Below the pieces are notes generated by a model. That model saw only the letters and a list, made by a program, of their open reading frames with translations, ran no database searches and was not told the DNA's origin. A DNA stretch of 64,000 bases from Streptomyces sp. 135 (GTDB taxonomy: Bacteria > Actinomycetota > Actinomycetes > Streptomycetales > Streptomycetaceae), in contig NZ_CP075691.1 in the NCBI RefSeq assembly GCF_020026305.1, forward strand, positions 5,952,001 through 6,016,000. Reading direction: 5' to 3'. The position numbers and the translations under genes are program-made. Shown here one piece after another: positions 52,701 to 60,358 of the stretch (positions are counted from its first letter, which is position 1; the number at the start of each line of letters is the position of its first letter).

Positions 52701-53016
52701 GCACGGGCAGGGCGTGGCCTTCTCCGGGCCGCTCGACGAGTACCGGCTGCGCCGGGCGCTCTCCCTCGGCGAGTACCCGGTGCCGCGCGGCCCGGCCGAG
52801 CCGGTGCTCGCGGGCGGCCCCGCGGGCACGACGTACGTGGGCGGACCCGCCGGGGTCTTCGCCGGCGGGCCCCCCGGGGCCTACGCGGGCAGCCCGCCGG
52901 GAGCCTTCGCGGGCGGGTCCACGGGGACGTACGCGGGGAGCTCCCCGGCGACGTACGCCACCGGCCTCTCGGCCTACGCCCGTTCACATAATGAGACCCC
53001 CATCCCACCTACTTGA
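49720..53016 (+). CDS. Membrane-bound PAS-GGDEF-degenerate EAL protein (diguanylate cyclase)
   Basis: A 1098-residue protein. A disordered Arg/Pro-rich N-terminus (1-115) precedes about ten membrane helices (118-445), a PAS domain (458-575), a GGDEF domain (576-750) and an EAL-like domain (765-1015). GGDEF is intact at 661-665 with an inhibitory RxxD site (RSGD, 652-655). The EAL signature reads AAQ (794-796) and DDFGTGYS reads LDGFGSGYA (919-927), so phosphodiesterase activity is unlikely. The 70-residue tail is a Gly/Ala/Pro repeat region. GTG 49720 has AGGGG seven bases upstream; GTG 49966 is another possible start. In S. coelicolor a cdg-type gene (SCO5511, from memory) precedes ilvB. TTGACA overlaps its stop codon. 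Confidence 0.88.
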   Translation: MDLSAPGMRRRTARGATGDVWPMGGRSDAAGKPSPTLAHTGRQAPERRGPHERGAPRPAAPGRVRPTHGADGHGGGADQGGPVSAPTATTVLEAGPSSAPLPPGTPPARRSLSGGRGLVSQFALLLICGAYALGSALGWGSERLALIMGDFGLSVAAAAAAVSCFRYSRTRRSRFRPAWLLFAVSSAMASLGNGVWGWYEVVLRQEVPSPGLADLFFLCFAPPAIIGLLVLAKRPVTKAGWGCLALDSWLIGGSLLTLSWSLALAHTAHFEGHNVAHAALSLAYPLLDIALVSMVLALHFRRSSANRTAVNTAIAALALTVMCDALFTSPLLHATYRSGQLLDAGWFAGSLLLAYAPWAAPWRLRGEAGTDHARVPDEVPEDARAAATRPIAGSLAALTPYLAAAVCTLGILYNVLSGRSVDRVVLFTAGTVVLALVARQGIMLLDNITLTQELAQKENHFRSLVQGSSDVIMIAAPNGILRYVSPAAAGVYGRDAEELVGSELASLIHPEDLGRVVHEVRRFLAANPVEEPTTRIECRFRSGNGDWLNVESTVNRHHGGLIFNSRDVTERVRLQAQLQHNAEHDPLTDLPNRALFTRSVSQALTGRRVTDRGTAVLFIDLDGFKAVNDTIGHQAGDELLIQAARRLQEAVRSGDTASRLGGDEFAALIVGDGTRDQAAREQHIYELADRLRITLSQPYAIDGNDVRVAASIGVAFAEPGIGAGELLRNADLAMYRAKAAGKGRVELYAPQMQADVVRKAELATRLRSALHDGEFALLHQPVVSLDDGRITAVAAQARWRSAQGILFTPAEFLRGSEAGDGRGGDRTAELGRWMLEEAVEQAAERGRTGHAVPVAVRMSARRLLDRSMPLGSIEALLTRHGLPSGALIIELADNDPRVSLDDLERRLTALRRLGVRIALDGFGSGYAAITALRRLPVDVLKLDRSLIEGVVESARLHKITAGLLRIANDLGLLSVAEGVDLPEQVVALRAMGCTHGQGVAFSGPLDEYRLRRALSLGEYPVPRGPAEPVLAGGPAGTTYVGGPAGVFAGGPPGAYAGSPPGAFAGGSTGTYAGSSPATYATGLSAYARSHNETPIPPT

Positions 53017-53049
53017 CAGGCACTGCGTGCCGGGGGGAGGGTCAATGCC

Positions 53050-53091
53050 ATGCGCACCCGAATTCTCGTACTTGGAAAGCGCGTCGGCTGA
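53050..53091 (+). CDS. ilvB leader peptide (MRTRILVLGKRVG)
   Basis: A 13-codon reading frame rich in branched-chain residues: Ile, Leu, Val and Leu in a row at positions 5-8 plus Val12. It has a strong ribosome site (GGGGGGAGG, 53032-53040) nine bases before the ATG. It lies about 160 bases upstream of ilvB and just before a stem and a T-tailed terminator, the classical arrangement for attenuation by charged Ile/Leu/Val tRNA levels. CATAAT at 52985-52990 could be the -10 box, inside the end of the GGDEF gene. Confidence 0.88.
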   Translation: MRTRILVLGKRVG

Positions 53092-53092
53092 A

Positions 53093-53179
53093 GCTGGGAC
53101 CGACCGGTCCGAACACCGGATCCCAGCGACCGCACCCGGCGCGCTCCCCTCGCTTGCCTCACGGCACGAGGGGTTTTTT
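53093..53179 (+). terminator. Transcription attenuator of the ilvBNC operon
   Basis: A first stem pairs GCTGGGA (53093-53099) with TCCCAGC (53121-53127), extended by CCG/CGG. The terminator pairs CCCCTCG (53146-53152) with CGAGGGG (53167-53173), strengthened by an inner TGCC/GGCA, and is followed by six T (53174-53179), which is rare in this high-G+C DNA. Stalling of a ribosome at the ILVL codons should alter pairing and allow read-through; the exact antiterminator was not modelled. Confidence 0.87.
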
Positions 53180-53249
53180 GTTGCACTGGCACCCGCCAAA
53201 CCCCTGCAAAACCCCCGCAAAAACCCTCAGCTTCGAGAAGAGAATGCCG

Positions 53250-55097
53250 ATGACCGAGCAGGCCACCGGGGCCCACCATCCGCAGCCGCGGCCCCGATCC
53301 TCTGGACAGCACTCCGCCCCCGTCGAGCACGTCACGGGTGCGCAGTCCCTCATTCGTTCTCTCGAGGAAGTCGGGGCCGACACGGTGTTCGGCATCCCCG
53401 GCGGCGCCATCCTTCCCGCGTACGACCCGATGATGGACTCCACCCGGGTGCGGCACGTCCTGGTCCGGCACGAGCAGGGCGCGGGCCACGCCGCCACCGG
53501 CTACGCCCAGGCCACCGGCAAGGTCGGCGTCTGCATGGCGACGAGCGGCCCCGGCGCCACCAACCTGGTCACCCCGATCGCCGACGCCCACATGGACTCC
53601 GTCCCGATGGTCGCGATCACCGGCCAGGTGGCCTCCAAGGCCATCGGCACGGACGCCTTCCAGGAGGCGGACATCGTCGGCATCACCATGCCGATCACCA
53701 AGCACAACTTCCTGGTCACCAAGGCCGAGGACATCCCGCGGACCATCGCCGAGGCCTTCCACATCGCCTCCACCGGCCGCCCCGGCCCCGTCCTCGTGGA
53801 CATCGCCAAGGACGCCCTCCAGGCCCGGACCACGTTCTCCTGGCCGCCGCAGATGGACCTGCCCGGCTACCGCCCGGTGACCAAGCCGCACGCCAAGCAG
53901 ATCCGCGAGGCCGCCAAGCTCATCACCGCGGCCAAGCGCCCGGTCCTGTACGTCGGCGGCGGCGTCCTGAAGGCCCGGGCCACCGCCGAGCTGAAGGTCC
54001 TCGCCGAACTGACCGGAGCGCCCGTCACCACCACCCTGATGGCGCTCGGCGCGTTCCCCGACAGCCACCCGCTGCACGTGGGAATGCCGGGCATGCACGG
54101 TGCGGTCACCGCCGTCACCGCGCTGCAGAAGGCCGACCTGATCGTCGCCCTCGGCGCCCGCTTCGACGACCGCGTCACCGGCAAGCTGGACAGCTTCGCG
54201 CCCTTCGCGAAGATCGTCCACGCCGACATCGACCCGGCGGAGATCGGCAAGAACCGCGCCGCCGACGTGCCGATCGTCGGTGACGCCCGCGAGGTCATCG
54301 CCGACCTCGTCCAGGCCGTCCAGGCCGAGCACACCGAGGGCCACACGGGCGACTACTCCGCCTGGTGGAACGACCTCAACCGCTGGCGCGAGACGTACCC
54401 GCTCGGCTACACCCAGCCCGAGGACGGCTCGCTCTCCCCGCAGCAGGTCATCGAGCGCATCGGGCAACTCGCCCCCGAGGACACGATCTTCGCGGCGGGT
54501 GTCGGCCAGCACCAGATGTGGGCCGCGCACTTCATCGAGTACGAGAAGCCCGCGACCTGGCTCAACTCCGGCGGCGCCGGGACGATGGGCTACGCGGTCC
54601 CGGCCGCGATGGGCGCCAAGGCCGGTCAGCCCGGCCGCACGGTGTGGGCCATCGACGGTGACGGCTGCTTCCAGATGACCAACCAGGAGCTCACCACCTG
54701 CGCCCTGAACAACATCCCGATCAAGGTCGCCATCATCAACAACGGCGCCCTCGGGATGGTGCGCCAGTGGCAGACGCTGTTCTACAACCAGCGTTACTCC
54801 AACACCGTCCTGCACAGCGGTCCCGAGGACATCGGCCCCAACAAGGGCACGCGCGTCCCGGACTTCGTGAAGCTGTCGGAGGCCATGGGCTGCGTGGCGA
54901 TGCGCTGTGAGCGCCCCGAGGACCTCGACAAGGTCATCGCCGAGGCCAACGCCATCAACGACCGCCCGGTCGTCGTCGACTTCATCGTCCACGAGGACGC
55001 CCAGGTCTGGCCGATGGTCGCCGCCGGCACCTCGAACGACGAGGTCATGGCCGCCCGCGGGGTCCGCCCCGACTTCGGCGACAACGAAGACGACTGA
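53250..55097 (+). CDS. ilvB: Acetolactate synthase large (catalytic) subunit
   Basis: ThDP-dependent condensation of two pyruvates to acetolactate, or pyruvate with 2-oxobutyrate, the first common step to Val, Leu and Ile. It has 615 residues. The catalytic Glu is E75 in LVRHEQGAGHAATGYA. The ThDP/Mg motif is IDGDGCFQMTNQELTT with the downstream NN in VAIINNGALGMVRQWQ. FAD region motifs such as GMPGMHGAVTAVTAL are present. ATG 53250 has GAGAAGAG at eight-base spacing; ATG 53244 is too close to that site. Expression is under the attenuator at 53093-53179; ilvN follows 29 bases later. Confidence 0.97.
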   Translation: MTEQATGAHHPQPRPRSSGQHSAPVEHVTGAQSLIRSLEEVGADTVFGIPGGAILPAYDPMMDSTRVRHVLVRHEQGAGHAATGYAQATGKVGVCMATSGPGATNLVTPIADAHMDSVPMVAITGQVASKAIGTDAFQEADIVGITMPITKHNFLVTKAEDIPRTIAEAFHIASTGRPGPVLVDIAKDALQARTTFSWPPQMDLPGYRPVTKPHAKQIREAAKLITAAKRPVLYVGGGVLKARATAELKVLAELTGAPVTTTLMALGAFPDSHPLHVGMPGMHGAVTAVTALQKADLIVALGARFDDRVTGKLDSFAPFAKIVHADIDPAEIGKNRAADVPIVGDAREVIADLVQAVQAEHTEGHTGDYSAWWNDLNRWRETYPLGYTQPEDGSLSPQQVIERIGQLAPEDTIFAAGVGQHQMWAAHFIEYEKPATWLNSGGAGTMGYAVPAAMGAKAGQPGRTVWAIDGDGCFQMTNQELTTCALNNIPIKVAIINNGALGMVRQWQTLFYNQRYSNTVLHSGPEDIGPNKGTRVPDFVKLSEAMGCVAMRCERPEDLDKVIAEANAINDRPVVVDFIVHEDAQVWPMVAAGTSNDEVMAARGVRPDFGDNEDD

Positions 55098-55126
55098 GAC
55101 CGAGAGCGAAAGAGAGACCACGAGCC

Positions 55127-55654
55127 ATGTCCACCAAGCACACGCTCTCCGTCCTGGTCGAGAACAAGCCCGGCGTCCTCGCCCGGATCACCGCCCTGTT
55201 CTCGCGCCGCGGCTTCAACATCGACTCCCTCGCCGTGGGCGTCACCGAGCACCCCGACATCTCCCGCATCACCATCGTGGTGAACGTCGAGGACCTGCCG
55301 CTCGAACAGGTCACCAAGCAGCTCAACAAGCTCGTCAACGTCCTGAAGATCGTCGAACTGGAGCCGGGCGCCGCCGTGGCGCGCGAACTGGTCCTCGCCA
55401 AGGTCCGCGCCGACAACGAGACGCGCTCCCAGATCGTCGAGATCGTCCAGCTCTTCCGCGCCAAGACCGTGGACGTCTCCCCGGAGGCCGTCACCATCGA
55501 GGCCACCGGCAGCAGCGACAAGCTGGAGGCCATGCTCAAGATGCTGGAGCCCTTCGGCATCAAGGAGCTCGTCCAGTCCGGCACCATCGCGATCGGCCGC
55601 GGCTCCCGCTCCATCACGGACCGCAGCCTGCGGGCGCTCGACCGCAGCGCCTGA
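55127..55654 (+). CDS. ilvN: Acetolactate synthase small (regulatory) subunit
   Basis: Regulatory subunit that activates IlvB and carries valine feedback inhibition. It has 175 residues. The N-terminal ACT domain is LSVLVENKPGVLARITALFS with GFNIDSLAVG (about 5-80), and the C-terminal ALS_ss_C domain follows (90-165), including VDVSPEAVTIEATGSSDKLE. The family's usual length is about 160-175. ATG 55127 follows AGAGAGACCACGAG. It lies 29 bases after ilvB and 112 before ilvC; a small dyad (GTATCCG, 55670-55676, with CGGATAC, 55686-55692) lies in the latter gap. Confidence 0.97.
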   Translation: MSTKHTLSVLVENKPGVLARITALFSRRGFNIDSLAVGVTEHPDISRITIVVNVEDLPLEQVTKQLNKLVNVLKIVELEPGAAVARELVLAKVRADNETRSQIVEIVQLFRAKTVDVSPEAVTIEATGSSDKLEAMLKMLEPFGIKELVQSGTIAIGRGSRSITDRSLRALDRSA

Positions 55655-55766
55655 CCCCGGGGCCTTCCCGTATCCGCGGTCCTCTCGGATACCGAGACCC
55701 CTGAACTTCCCTCACTGAACCCGCCGTACGGTGGGACGCAACACCAGCACACATAGGAGATTCCCA

Positions 55767-56768
55767 GTGGCCGAGCTGTTCTACGACGACGACGCCGACC
55801 TGTCCATCATCCAGGGCCGCAAGGTCGCGGTCATCGGCTACGGCAGCCAGGGCCACGCCCACGCGCTGTCGCTCCGTGACTCGGGTGTCGACGTCCGCGT
55901 CGGTCTGCACGAGGGCTCCAAGTCCAAGGCCAAGGCCGAGGAGCAGGGCCTGCGGGTCGTCACGCCGTCCGAGGCGGCGGCCGAGGCCGACGTCATCATG
56001 ATCCTGGTGCCGGACCCGATCCAGGCCCAGGTCTACGAGGAGTCCATCAAGGACAACCTCAAGGACGGCGACGCGCTGTTCTTCGGCCACGGCCTGAACA
56101 TCCGCTTCGGCTTCATCAAGGCCCCCGAGGGCGTCGACGTCTGCATGGTCGCCCCCAAGGGCCCAGGCCACCTCGTCCGCCGTCAGTACGAGGAGGGCCG
56201 CGGCGTCCCGTGCATCGCGGCCGTCGAGCAGGACGCCACCGGCAACGGCTTCCCGCTGGCGCTCTCGTACGCCAAGGGCATCGGCGGCACGCGCGCGGGC
56301 GTCATCAAGACGACCTTCACCGAGGAGACCGAGACCGATCTGTTCGGCGAGCAGGCCGTGCTCTGCGGCGGCACCGCCGCGCTGGTCAAGGCGGGCTTCG
56401 AGACGCTGACCGAGGCCGGCTACCAGCCGGAGATCGCCTACTTCGAGTGCCTCCACGAGCTGAAGCTGATCGTGGACCTCATGTACGAGGGCGGCCTGGA
56501 GAAGATGCGCTGGTCGGTCTCCGAGACCGCCGAGTGGGGCGACTACATCACCGGCCCGCGGATCATCACCGACGCCACCAAGGCCGAGATGAAGAAGGTC
56601 CTCGCGGAGATCCAGGACGGCACGTTCGCCAAGCAGTGGATGGACGAGTACCACGGCGGTCTGAAGAAGTACAACGAGTACAAGACCCAGGACGAGAACC
56701 ACCTCCTGGAGACCACGGGCAAGGAGCTGCGCAAGCTCATGAGCTGGGTCAACGACGACGACGCGTAA
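55767..56768 (+). CDS. ilvC: Ketol-acid reductoisomerase (class I)
   Basis: Isomerises and reduces acetolactate (or acetohydroxybutyrate) with NADPH. It has 333 residues, standard class I length. The Rossmann motif is KVAVIGYGSQGHAHALSLRD (about 20-39), with VRVGLHEGSKSKAKAEEQGL as the cofactor-specificity loop. The C-terminal knotted domain carries the Mg-binding DATGNG.. and FGEQAVLCGG regions and YECLHELKLIVDLMYE-like CLHELKLIVDLMYEGG. GTG 55767 has AGGAG at a seven-base spacing. It closes ilvBNC; a strong hairpin is at 56781-56806. Confidence 0.97.
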   Translation: MAELFYDDDADLSIIQGRKVAVIGYGSQGHAHALSLRDSGVDVRVGLHEGSKSKAKAEEQGLRVVTPSEAAAEADVIMILVPDPIQAQVYEESIKDNLKDGDALFFGHGLNIRFGFIKAPEGVDVCMVAPKGPGHLVRRQYEEGRGVPCIAAVEQDATGNGFPLALSYAKGIGGTRAGVIKTTFTEETETDLFGEQAVLCGGTAALVKAGFETLTEAGYQPEIAYFECLHELKLIVDLMYEGGLEKMRWSVSETAEWGDYITGPRIITDATKAEMKKVLAEIQDGTFAKQWMDEYHGGLKKYNEYKTQDENHLLETTGKELRKLMSWVNDDDA

Positions 56769-56780
56769 GTCGTACGGCAC

Positions 56781-56806
56781 AGGGCCGGGGCGCAAGCCCC
56801 GGCCCT
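56781..56806 (+). terminator. Hairpin terminator after ilvC
   Basis: AGGGCCGGGGC pairs perfectly (11 bp) with GCCCCGGCCCT around a GCAA tetraloop, 13 bases after the stop codon, followed by TGTCC. Confidence 0.88.
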
Positions 56807-56992
56807 TGTCCACCCCGTCCAGCCACGGACGGGTGATCCTTCCGCAGAGGCGCATGCTGATCCGTTCGGCGCCACTATGCTTCTGTTCAACATTCGCGTC
56901 GGGCCCACAGCGTCGTGCGTCTTCCACGCGGCTAAGCGACTCCGCCTGCGGCCGTCGGGACGGCCGTCCGCAAGGGACTTGTGAGGACTCAC

Positions 56993-58597
56993 GTGAGCAC
57001 TGCTGCCACCGGCAAACCCGTCGTACTCATCGCTGAAGAGCTGTCGCCGGCCACTGTCGACGCCCTGGGCCCGGACTTCGAGATCCGGCAGTGCAACGGC
57101 GCGGACCGCGCCGAGCTGCTGCCCGCCATCGCCGACGTCGACGCGATCCTGGTCCGCTCCGCGACCAAGGTCGACGCCGAGGCCATCGCCGCCGCCAAGA
57201 AGCTGAAGGTCGTCGCCCGCGCCGGCGTCGGCCTGGACAACGTCGACGTGTCCGCCGCCACCAAGGCCGGCGTCATGGTCGTGAACGCCCCGACCTCGAA
57301 CATCGTGACGGCCGCCGAGCTGGCCTGCGGCCTGCTCCTGGCCACCGCGCGCAACATCCCCCAGGCCAACTCCGCCCTGAAGAACGGCGAGTGGAAGCGC
57401 TCCAAGTACACGGGCGTCGAGCTGGCCGAGAAGACCCTCGGCGTCGTGGGCCTCGGCCGCATCGGCGCCCTCGTCGCCCAGCGCATGAGCGCCTTCGGCA
57501 TGAAGGTCGTCGCCTACGACCCGTACGTGCAGCCCGCCCGCGCCGCCCAGATGGGCGTGAAGGTGCTGTCCCTGGACGAGCTCCTCGAAGTCTCCGACTT
57601 CATCACCGTGCACCTCCCCAAGACGCCCGAGACCCTCGGTCTCATCGGCGACGAGGCGCTGCACAAGGTCAAGCCGACCGTCCGCATCGTCAACGCCGCG
57701 CGCGGCGGGATCGTCGACGAGGAGGCGCTGTACTCCGCCCTCAAGGAGGGCCGCGTCGCGGGCGCCGGTCTGGACGTGTACGCGAAGGAGCCCTGCACGG
57801 ACTCCCCGCTCTTCCAGTTCGACCAGGTCGTCTGCACCCCGCACCTCGGCGCCTCCACGGACGAGGCGCAGGAGAAGGCGGGCATCGCCGTCGCCAAGTC
57901 GGTGCGTCTCGCCCTCGCCGGTGAGCTCGTGCCCGACGCGGTGAACGTCCAGGGTGGCGTCATCGCCGAGGACGTCCGCCCCGGCCTGCCGCTCGCCGAG
58001 AAGCTCGGCCGCATCTTCACCGCCCTCGCGAGCGAGGTCGCGGCCCGCCTCGACGTCGAGGTGTACGGCGAGATCACCCAGCACGACGTCAAGGTGCTCG
58101 AACTCTCCGCGCTGAAGGGCGTGTTCGAGGACGTCGTCGACGAGACCGTCTCCTACGTGAACGCGCCGCTGTTCGCCCAGGAGCGCGGCGTCGAGGTCCG
58201 CCTCACCACCAGCTCCGAGTCGCCCGACCACCGCAACGTGGTCACGGTGCGCGGCACGCTCGCCGACGGCGAGGAGATCGCCGTCTCCGGCACCCTGGCC
58301 GGGCCGAAGCACCTCCAGAAGATCGTCGCCATCGGTGAGTACGACGTCGACCTGGCGCTCGCCGAGCACATGGTCGTCCTGCGGTACGCCGACCGCCCCG
58401 GCGTCGTCGGCACCGTCGGCCGCGTCCTCGGCGAGGCGGGCATCAACATCGCCGGCATGCAGGTCGCGCGCGCCGATGTGGGCGGCGAGGCCCTCGCGGT
58501 CCTCACCGTCGACGACACGGTCCCGCAGTCGGTCCTGACCGAGCTGGCCGCCGAGATCGGCGCGGAGTCCGCGCGCGCGGTGAACCTCACGGACTAG
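56993..58597 (+). CDS. serA: D-3-phosphoglycerate dehydrogenase (type I, with ASB and ACT domains)
   Basis: First step of serine synthesis: oxidises 3-phosphoglycerate to 3-phosphohydroxypyruvate with NAD. It has 534 residues, the long actinobacterial type. The order is substrate domain; Rossmann domain (GVVGLGRIGALVAQRM); catalytic Arg in NAARGGIVDEEAL; Glu in LDVYAKEPC; His in TPHLGAST; allosteric substrate-binding domain (330-455); and ACT domain (VVLRYADRPGVVGTVGRVLG) for serine feedback. GTG 56993 has GAGG seven bases upstream; GTG 56981 is an alternative. A 224-bp gap holding the ilvC terminator separates it from ilvC, so it has its own promoter. Confidence 0.96.
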   Translation: MSTAATGKPVVLIAEELSPATVDALGPDFEIRQCNGADRAELLPAIADVDAILVRSATKVDAEAIAAAKKLKVVARAGVGLDNVDVSAATKAGVMVVNAPTSNIVTAAELACGLLLATARNIPQANSALKNGEWKRSKYTGVELAEKTLGVVGLGRIGALVAQRMSAFGMKVVAYDPYVQPARAAQMGVKVLSLDELLEVSDFITVHLPKTPETLGLIGDEALHKVKPTVRIVNAARGGIVDEEALYSALKEGRVAGAGLDVYAKEPCTDSPLFQFDQVVCTPHLGASTDEAQEKAGIAVAKSVRLALAGELVPDAVNVQGGVIAEDVRPGLPLAEKLGRIFTALASEVAARLDVEVYGEITQHDVKVLELSALKGVFEDVVDETVSYVNAPLFAQERGVEVRLTTSSESPDHRNVVTVRGTLADGEEIAVSGTLAGPKHLQKIVAIGEYDVDLALAEHMVVLRYADRPGVVGTVGRVLGEAGINIAGMQVARADVGGEALAVLTVDDTVPQSVLTELAAEIGAESARAVNLTD

Positions 58598-58654
58598 GGG
58601 TTAGGGGCCCTGGAGCTTCGGGCCCCGTCATCACCGGCTTCGCCGAGTTCGTCC

Positions 58655-60250
58655 TCAGACGCCGGACGGGCTGGATGTGCCGGACGGGCTGGACGTGCCG
58701 GACGGGCTGGATGTGCCGGGCGGGCCGGGGGATATTTCCCCGGCTCGTCCGGCTTTTTTCGTGCGCAACGCCCCCGCCGCCACGGTCGCCGCCGCCAGCA
58801 GGATCACCGCGCCGGTCAGCGCCGCGGCGTGCATGCCGTTGGTGAACGCCTCGCGCGCCGTCGTCAGGAGCGTGTCCGCCGCCCGCCCCGGCAGGTGGTG
58901 GGCGGCGGACACCGCGCCGCCGAGCGTCTCGCGGGCCTCGGCCGGTGCGGAGCCGGGAATGGCGTCGCGGTAGACCGCGTTGCCGATGGAGCCGAGAAGC
59001 GCCATGCCCATCGCGCCGCCGAACTCCTGTCCGGTCTCCAGGAGTGACGAGGCGGAGCCCGCCTTCTCGACCGGGGCGGCGCCGAGCGCCAGGTCGGTCA
59101 GTTGCGAGCCGACGACGACCGAGCCGCAGGCCATGACGCCCGCGCCGGCGAGGACCACCCACAGGGAGTCGGTGCCGGCCAGGGCGAGCAGACCGCAGCC
59201 ACCGGCGGCGACGACGAAACCGGCGGCCACGACGTGCGCACGGTCCACGCCGCGCCGCACCAGCGCGGTGGCGACGGGCGCCGCGAAGCCGATCGGCACC
59301 GAGGGCAGCAGCGCCCAGAGCGCGGCCTCGACGGCGCTCTTGCCGAGGACGGACTGGAGGTACTGGGTGGTGAAGTACGTCGAGCCCATCACCGCCAGGG
59401 CCGAGACGAGGTTCAGCGAGACGGCGGCGCCGAACGTACGGCCGCGCCCGCGGAAGAGGTCCGGCGAGATCATCGGCGAGGCGGTGGTGCGCTGGCGGTG
59501 GACGAACAGGGCGGCGAAGACCAGGCCCACGGCCACCGAGGCGACGTACTCGGTCCGGATGCCCTCGGCGGCCGTCTCCTTCAGGCCCCAGACCAGCGGC
59601 AGTACCGCGGCCATCGACAGTGGCACGCTCAGCAGGTCGAAGCGGCCCGGCGCCGGGTCCTTGGACTCCGGGATCAGCAGGGGCGCGAGGAGCAGGAGCA
59701 CGACCATCGCGGGCAGGTTGACCAGGAAGACCGAGCCCCACCAGAAGTACTCGACGAGGACGCCGCTCATCACCGAGCCGAGCGCGATACCGGCGATCAG
59801 GACGCCGGACCAGATGCCGATCGCCGTCGCGCGCTGACCCGCGTCGTGGAACATGGCGCGCACCAGCGCCATGGTGGACGGCATCAGGGTGGCGCCGCCG
59901 ATGCCGAGCACCGCGCGGGCCGCGATCAGCGTCTCGGCACTGTCGGCGTACGCGGCGACGACCGAGGCGGCGCCGAAGGCCGTGGCCCCGAACAGCAGGA
60001 GCCTGCGGCGGCCGATGCGGTCGCCGAGCGAGCCCATCGTCATCAGCAGTCCGGCGAGCACGAACGCGTAGATGTCGAAGATCCACAGCTGCTGGGTGCC
60101 GCTGGGGTCGAGGTCGGCGCTGATCTGCGGTATCGCGAAGTACAGGACGGAGACGTCCATCGAGACCAGCAGCAGCGGAAGCATCAGGACGGCGAGGGCG
60201 GTCCACTCCTTGCGGGTGGCACGGGCGGGAGCGTGCGGGTTCGTCTGCAT
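58655..60250 (-). CDS. MFS drug-efflux transporter (DHA2, 14-helix type)
   Basis: A 531-residue proton-driven efflux pump of the EmrB/QacA group. Motif A is GSLGDRIGRRRLLLFG (about 73-88), motif C-like GIALGSVMSGVLVEYFWWGS (about 150-170). About 14 helices fill 15-500. The C-terminal tail is four copies of TSSPSG-like units encoded by an 18-bp tandem repeat that looks like intergenic DNA (see 58662-58733). ATG 60250 starts MQTNPHAPARATRKEW. It diverges from a TetR gene across a 108-bp region with a dyad operator, the standard arrangement for a repressor-controlled efflux pump. Drug specificity is unknown. Confidence 0.92.
   Translation of the reverse strand: MQTNPHAPARATRKEWTALAVLMLPLLLVSMDVSVLYFAIPQISADLDPSGTQQLWIFDIYAFVLAGLLMTMGSLGDRIGRRRLLLFGATAFGAASVVAAYADSAETLIAARAVLGIGGATLMPSTMALVRAMFHDAGQRATAIGIWSGVLIAGIALGSVMSGVLVEYFWWGSVFLVNLPAMVVLLLLAPLLIPESKDPAPGRFDLLSVPLSMAAVLPLVWGLKETAAEGIRTEYVASVAVGLVFAALFVHRQRTTASPMISPDLFRGRGRTFGAAVSLNLVSALAVMGSTYFTTQYLQSVLGKSAVEAALWALLPSVPIGFAAPVATALVRRGVDRAHVVAAGFVVAAGGCGLLALAGTDSLWVVLAGAGVMACGSVVVGSQLTDLALGAAPVEKAGSASSLLETGQEFGGAMGMALLGSIGNAVYRDAIPGSAPAEARETLGGAVSAAHHLPGRAADTLLTTAREAFTNGMHAAALTGAVILLAAATVAAGALRTKKAGRAGEISPGPPGTSSPSGTSSPSGTSSPSGV
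58662..58733 (-). repeat. Four-copy 18-bp tandem repeat in the 3' end of the MFS gene
   Basis: CCGGACGGGCTGGATGTG occurs at 58662-58679, 58680-58697 (one change), 58698-58715 and a divergent fourth copy at 58716-58733. Each copy encodes six residues (TSSPSG) on the minus strand. The core CGCCGGACGGGCTGG preceded by GTCCTCAGA is a word often seen in intergenic repeats at Streptomyces gene ends, from memory, so the repeat probably entered the reading frame by expansion. Confidence 0.8.
58722..58759 (+). terminator. Plus-strand terminator of serA (inside the MFS coding end)
   Basis: GGGCCGGGG pairs with CCCCGGCTC around GATATTT, and TCCGGC with six T (58754-58759) follows. Upstream copies of GCCGGACGGGC could pair with the GTCCGGC arm in an alternative stem. 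It lies 125-160 bases after the serA stop, antisense to the 3' end of the MFS gene. Confidence 0.65.
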
Positions 60251-60268
60251 GGCGGCGACTGTACGGAT

Positions 60269-60316
60269 GTCTTATACGGGTGTCTAGTACGGTCGTATAA
60301 ATCGGCCGTGTAAGAC
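60269..60316. promoter_or_regulatory. TetR-type dyad operator between the MFS and TetR genes
   Basis: GTCTTATACGG (60269-60279) and CCGTGTAAGAC (60306-60316) form an 11-bp inverted repeat with one mismatch and a 26-base centre. Further TACGG/CGTATA words lie between the arms (GTACGGTCGTATAA), so the inner part may be a second site. It overlaps the likely -10 region of the MFS gene. Confidence 0.7.
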
Positions 60317-60358
60317 GCGGGTATGGGACACCTGTATGGAACGGCTTAGGCTGCCCGC

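Noticed and set aside
53013..53249. An extended ilvB start at 53013 that would add 79 residues.
   Set aside because: It would read through the leader peptide and terminator and has no conserved coding pattern; ATG 53250 has a ribosome site.
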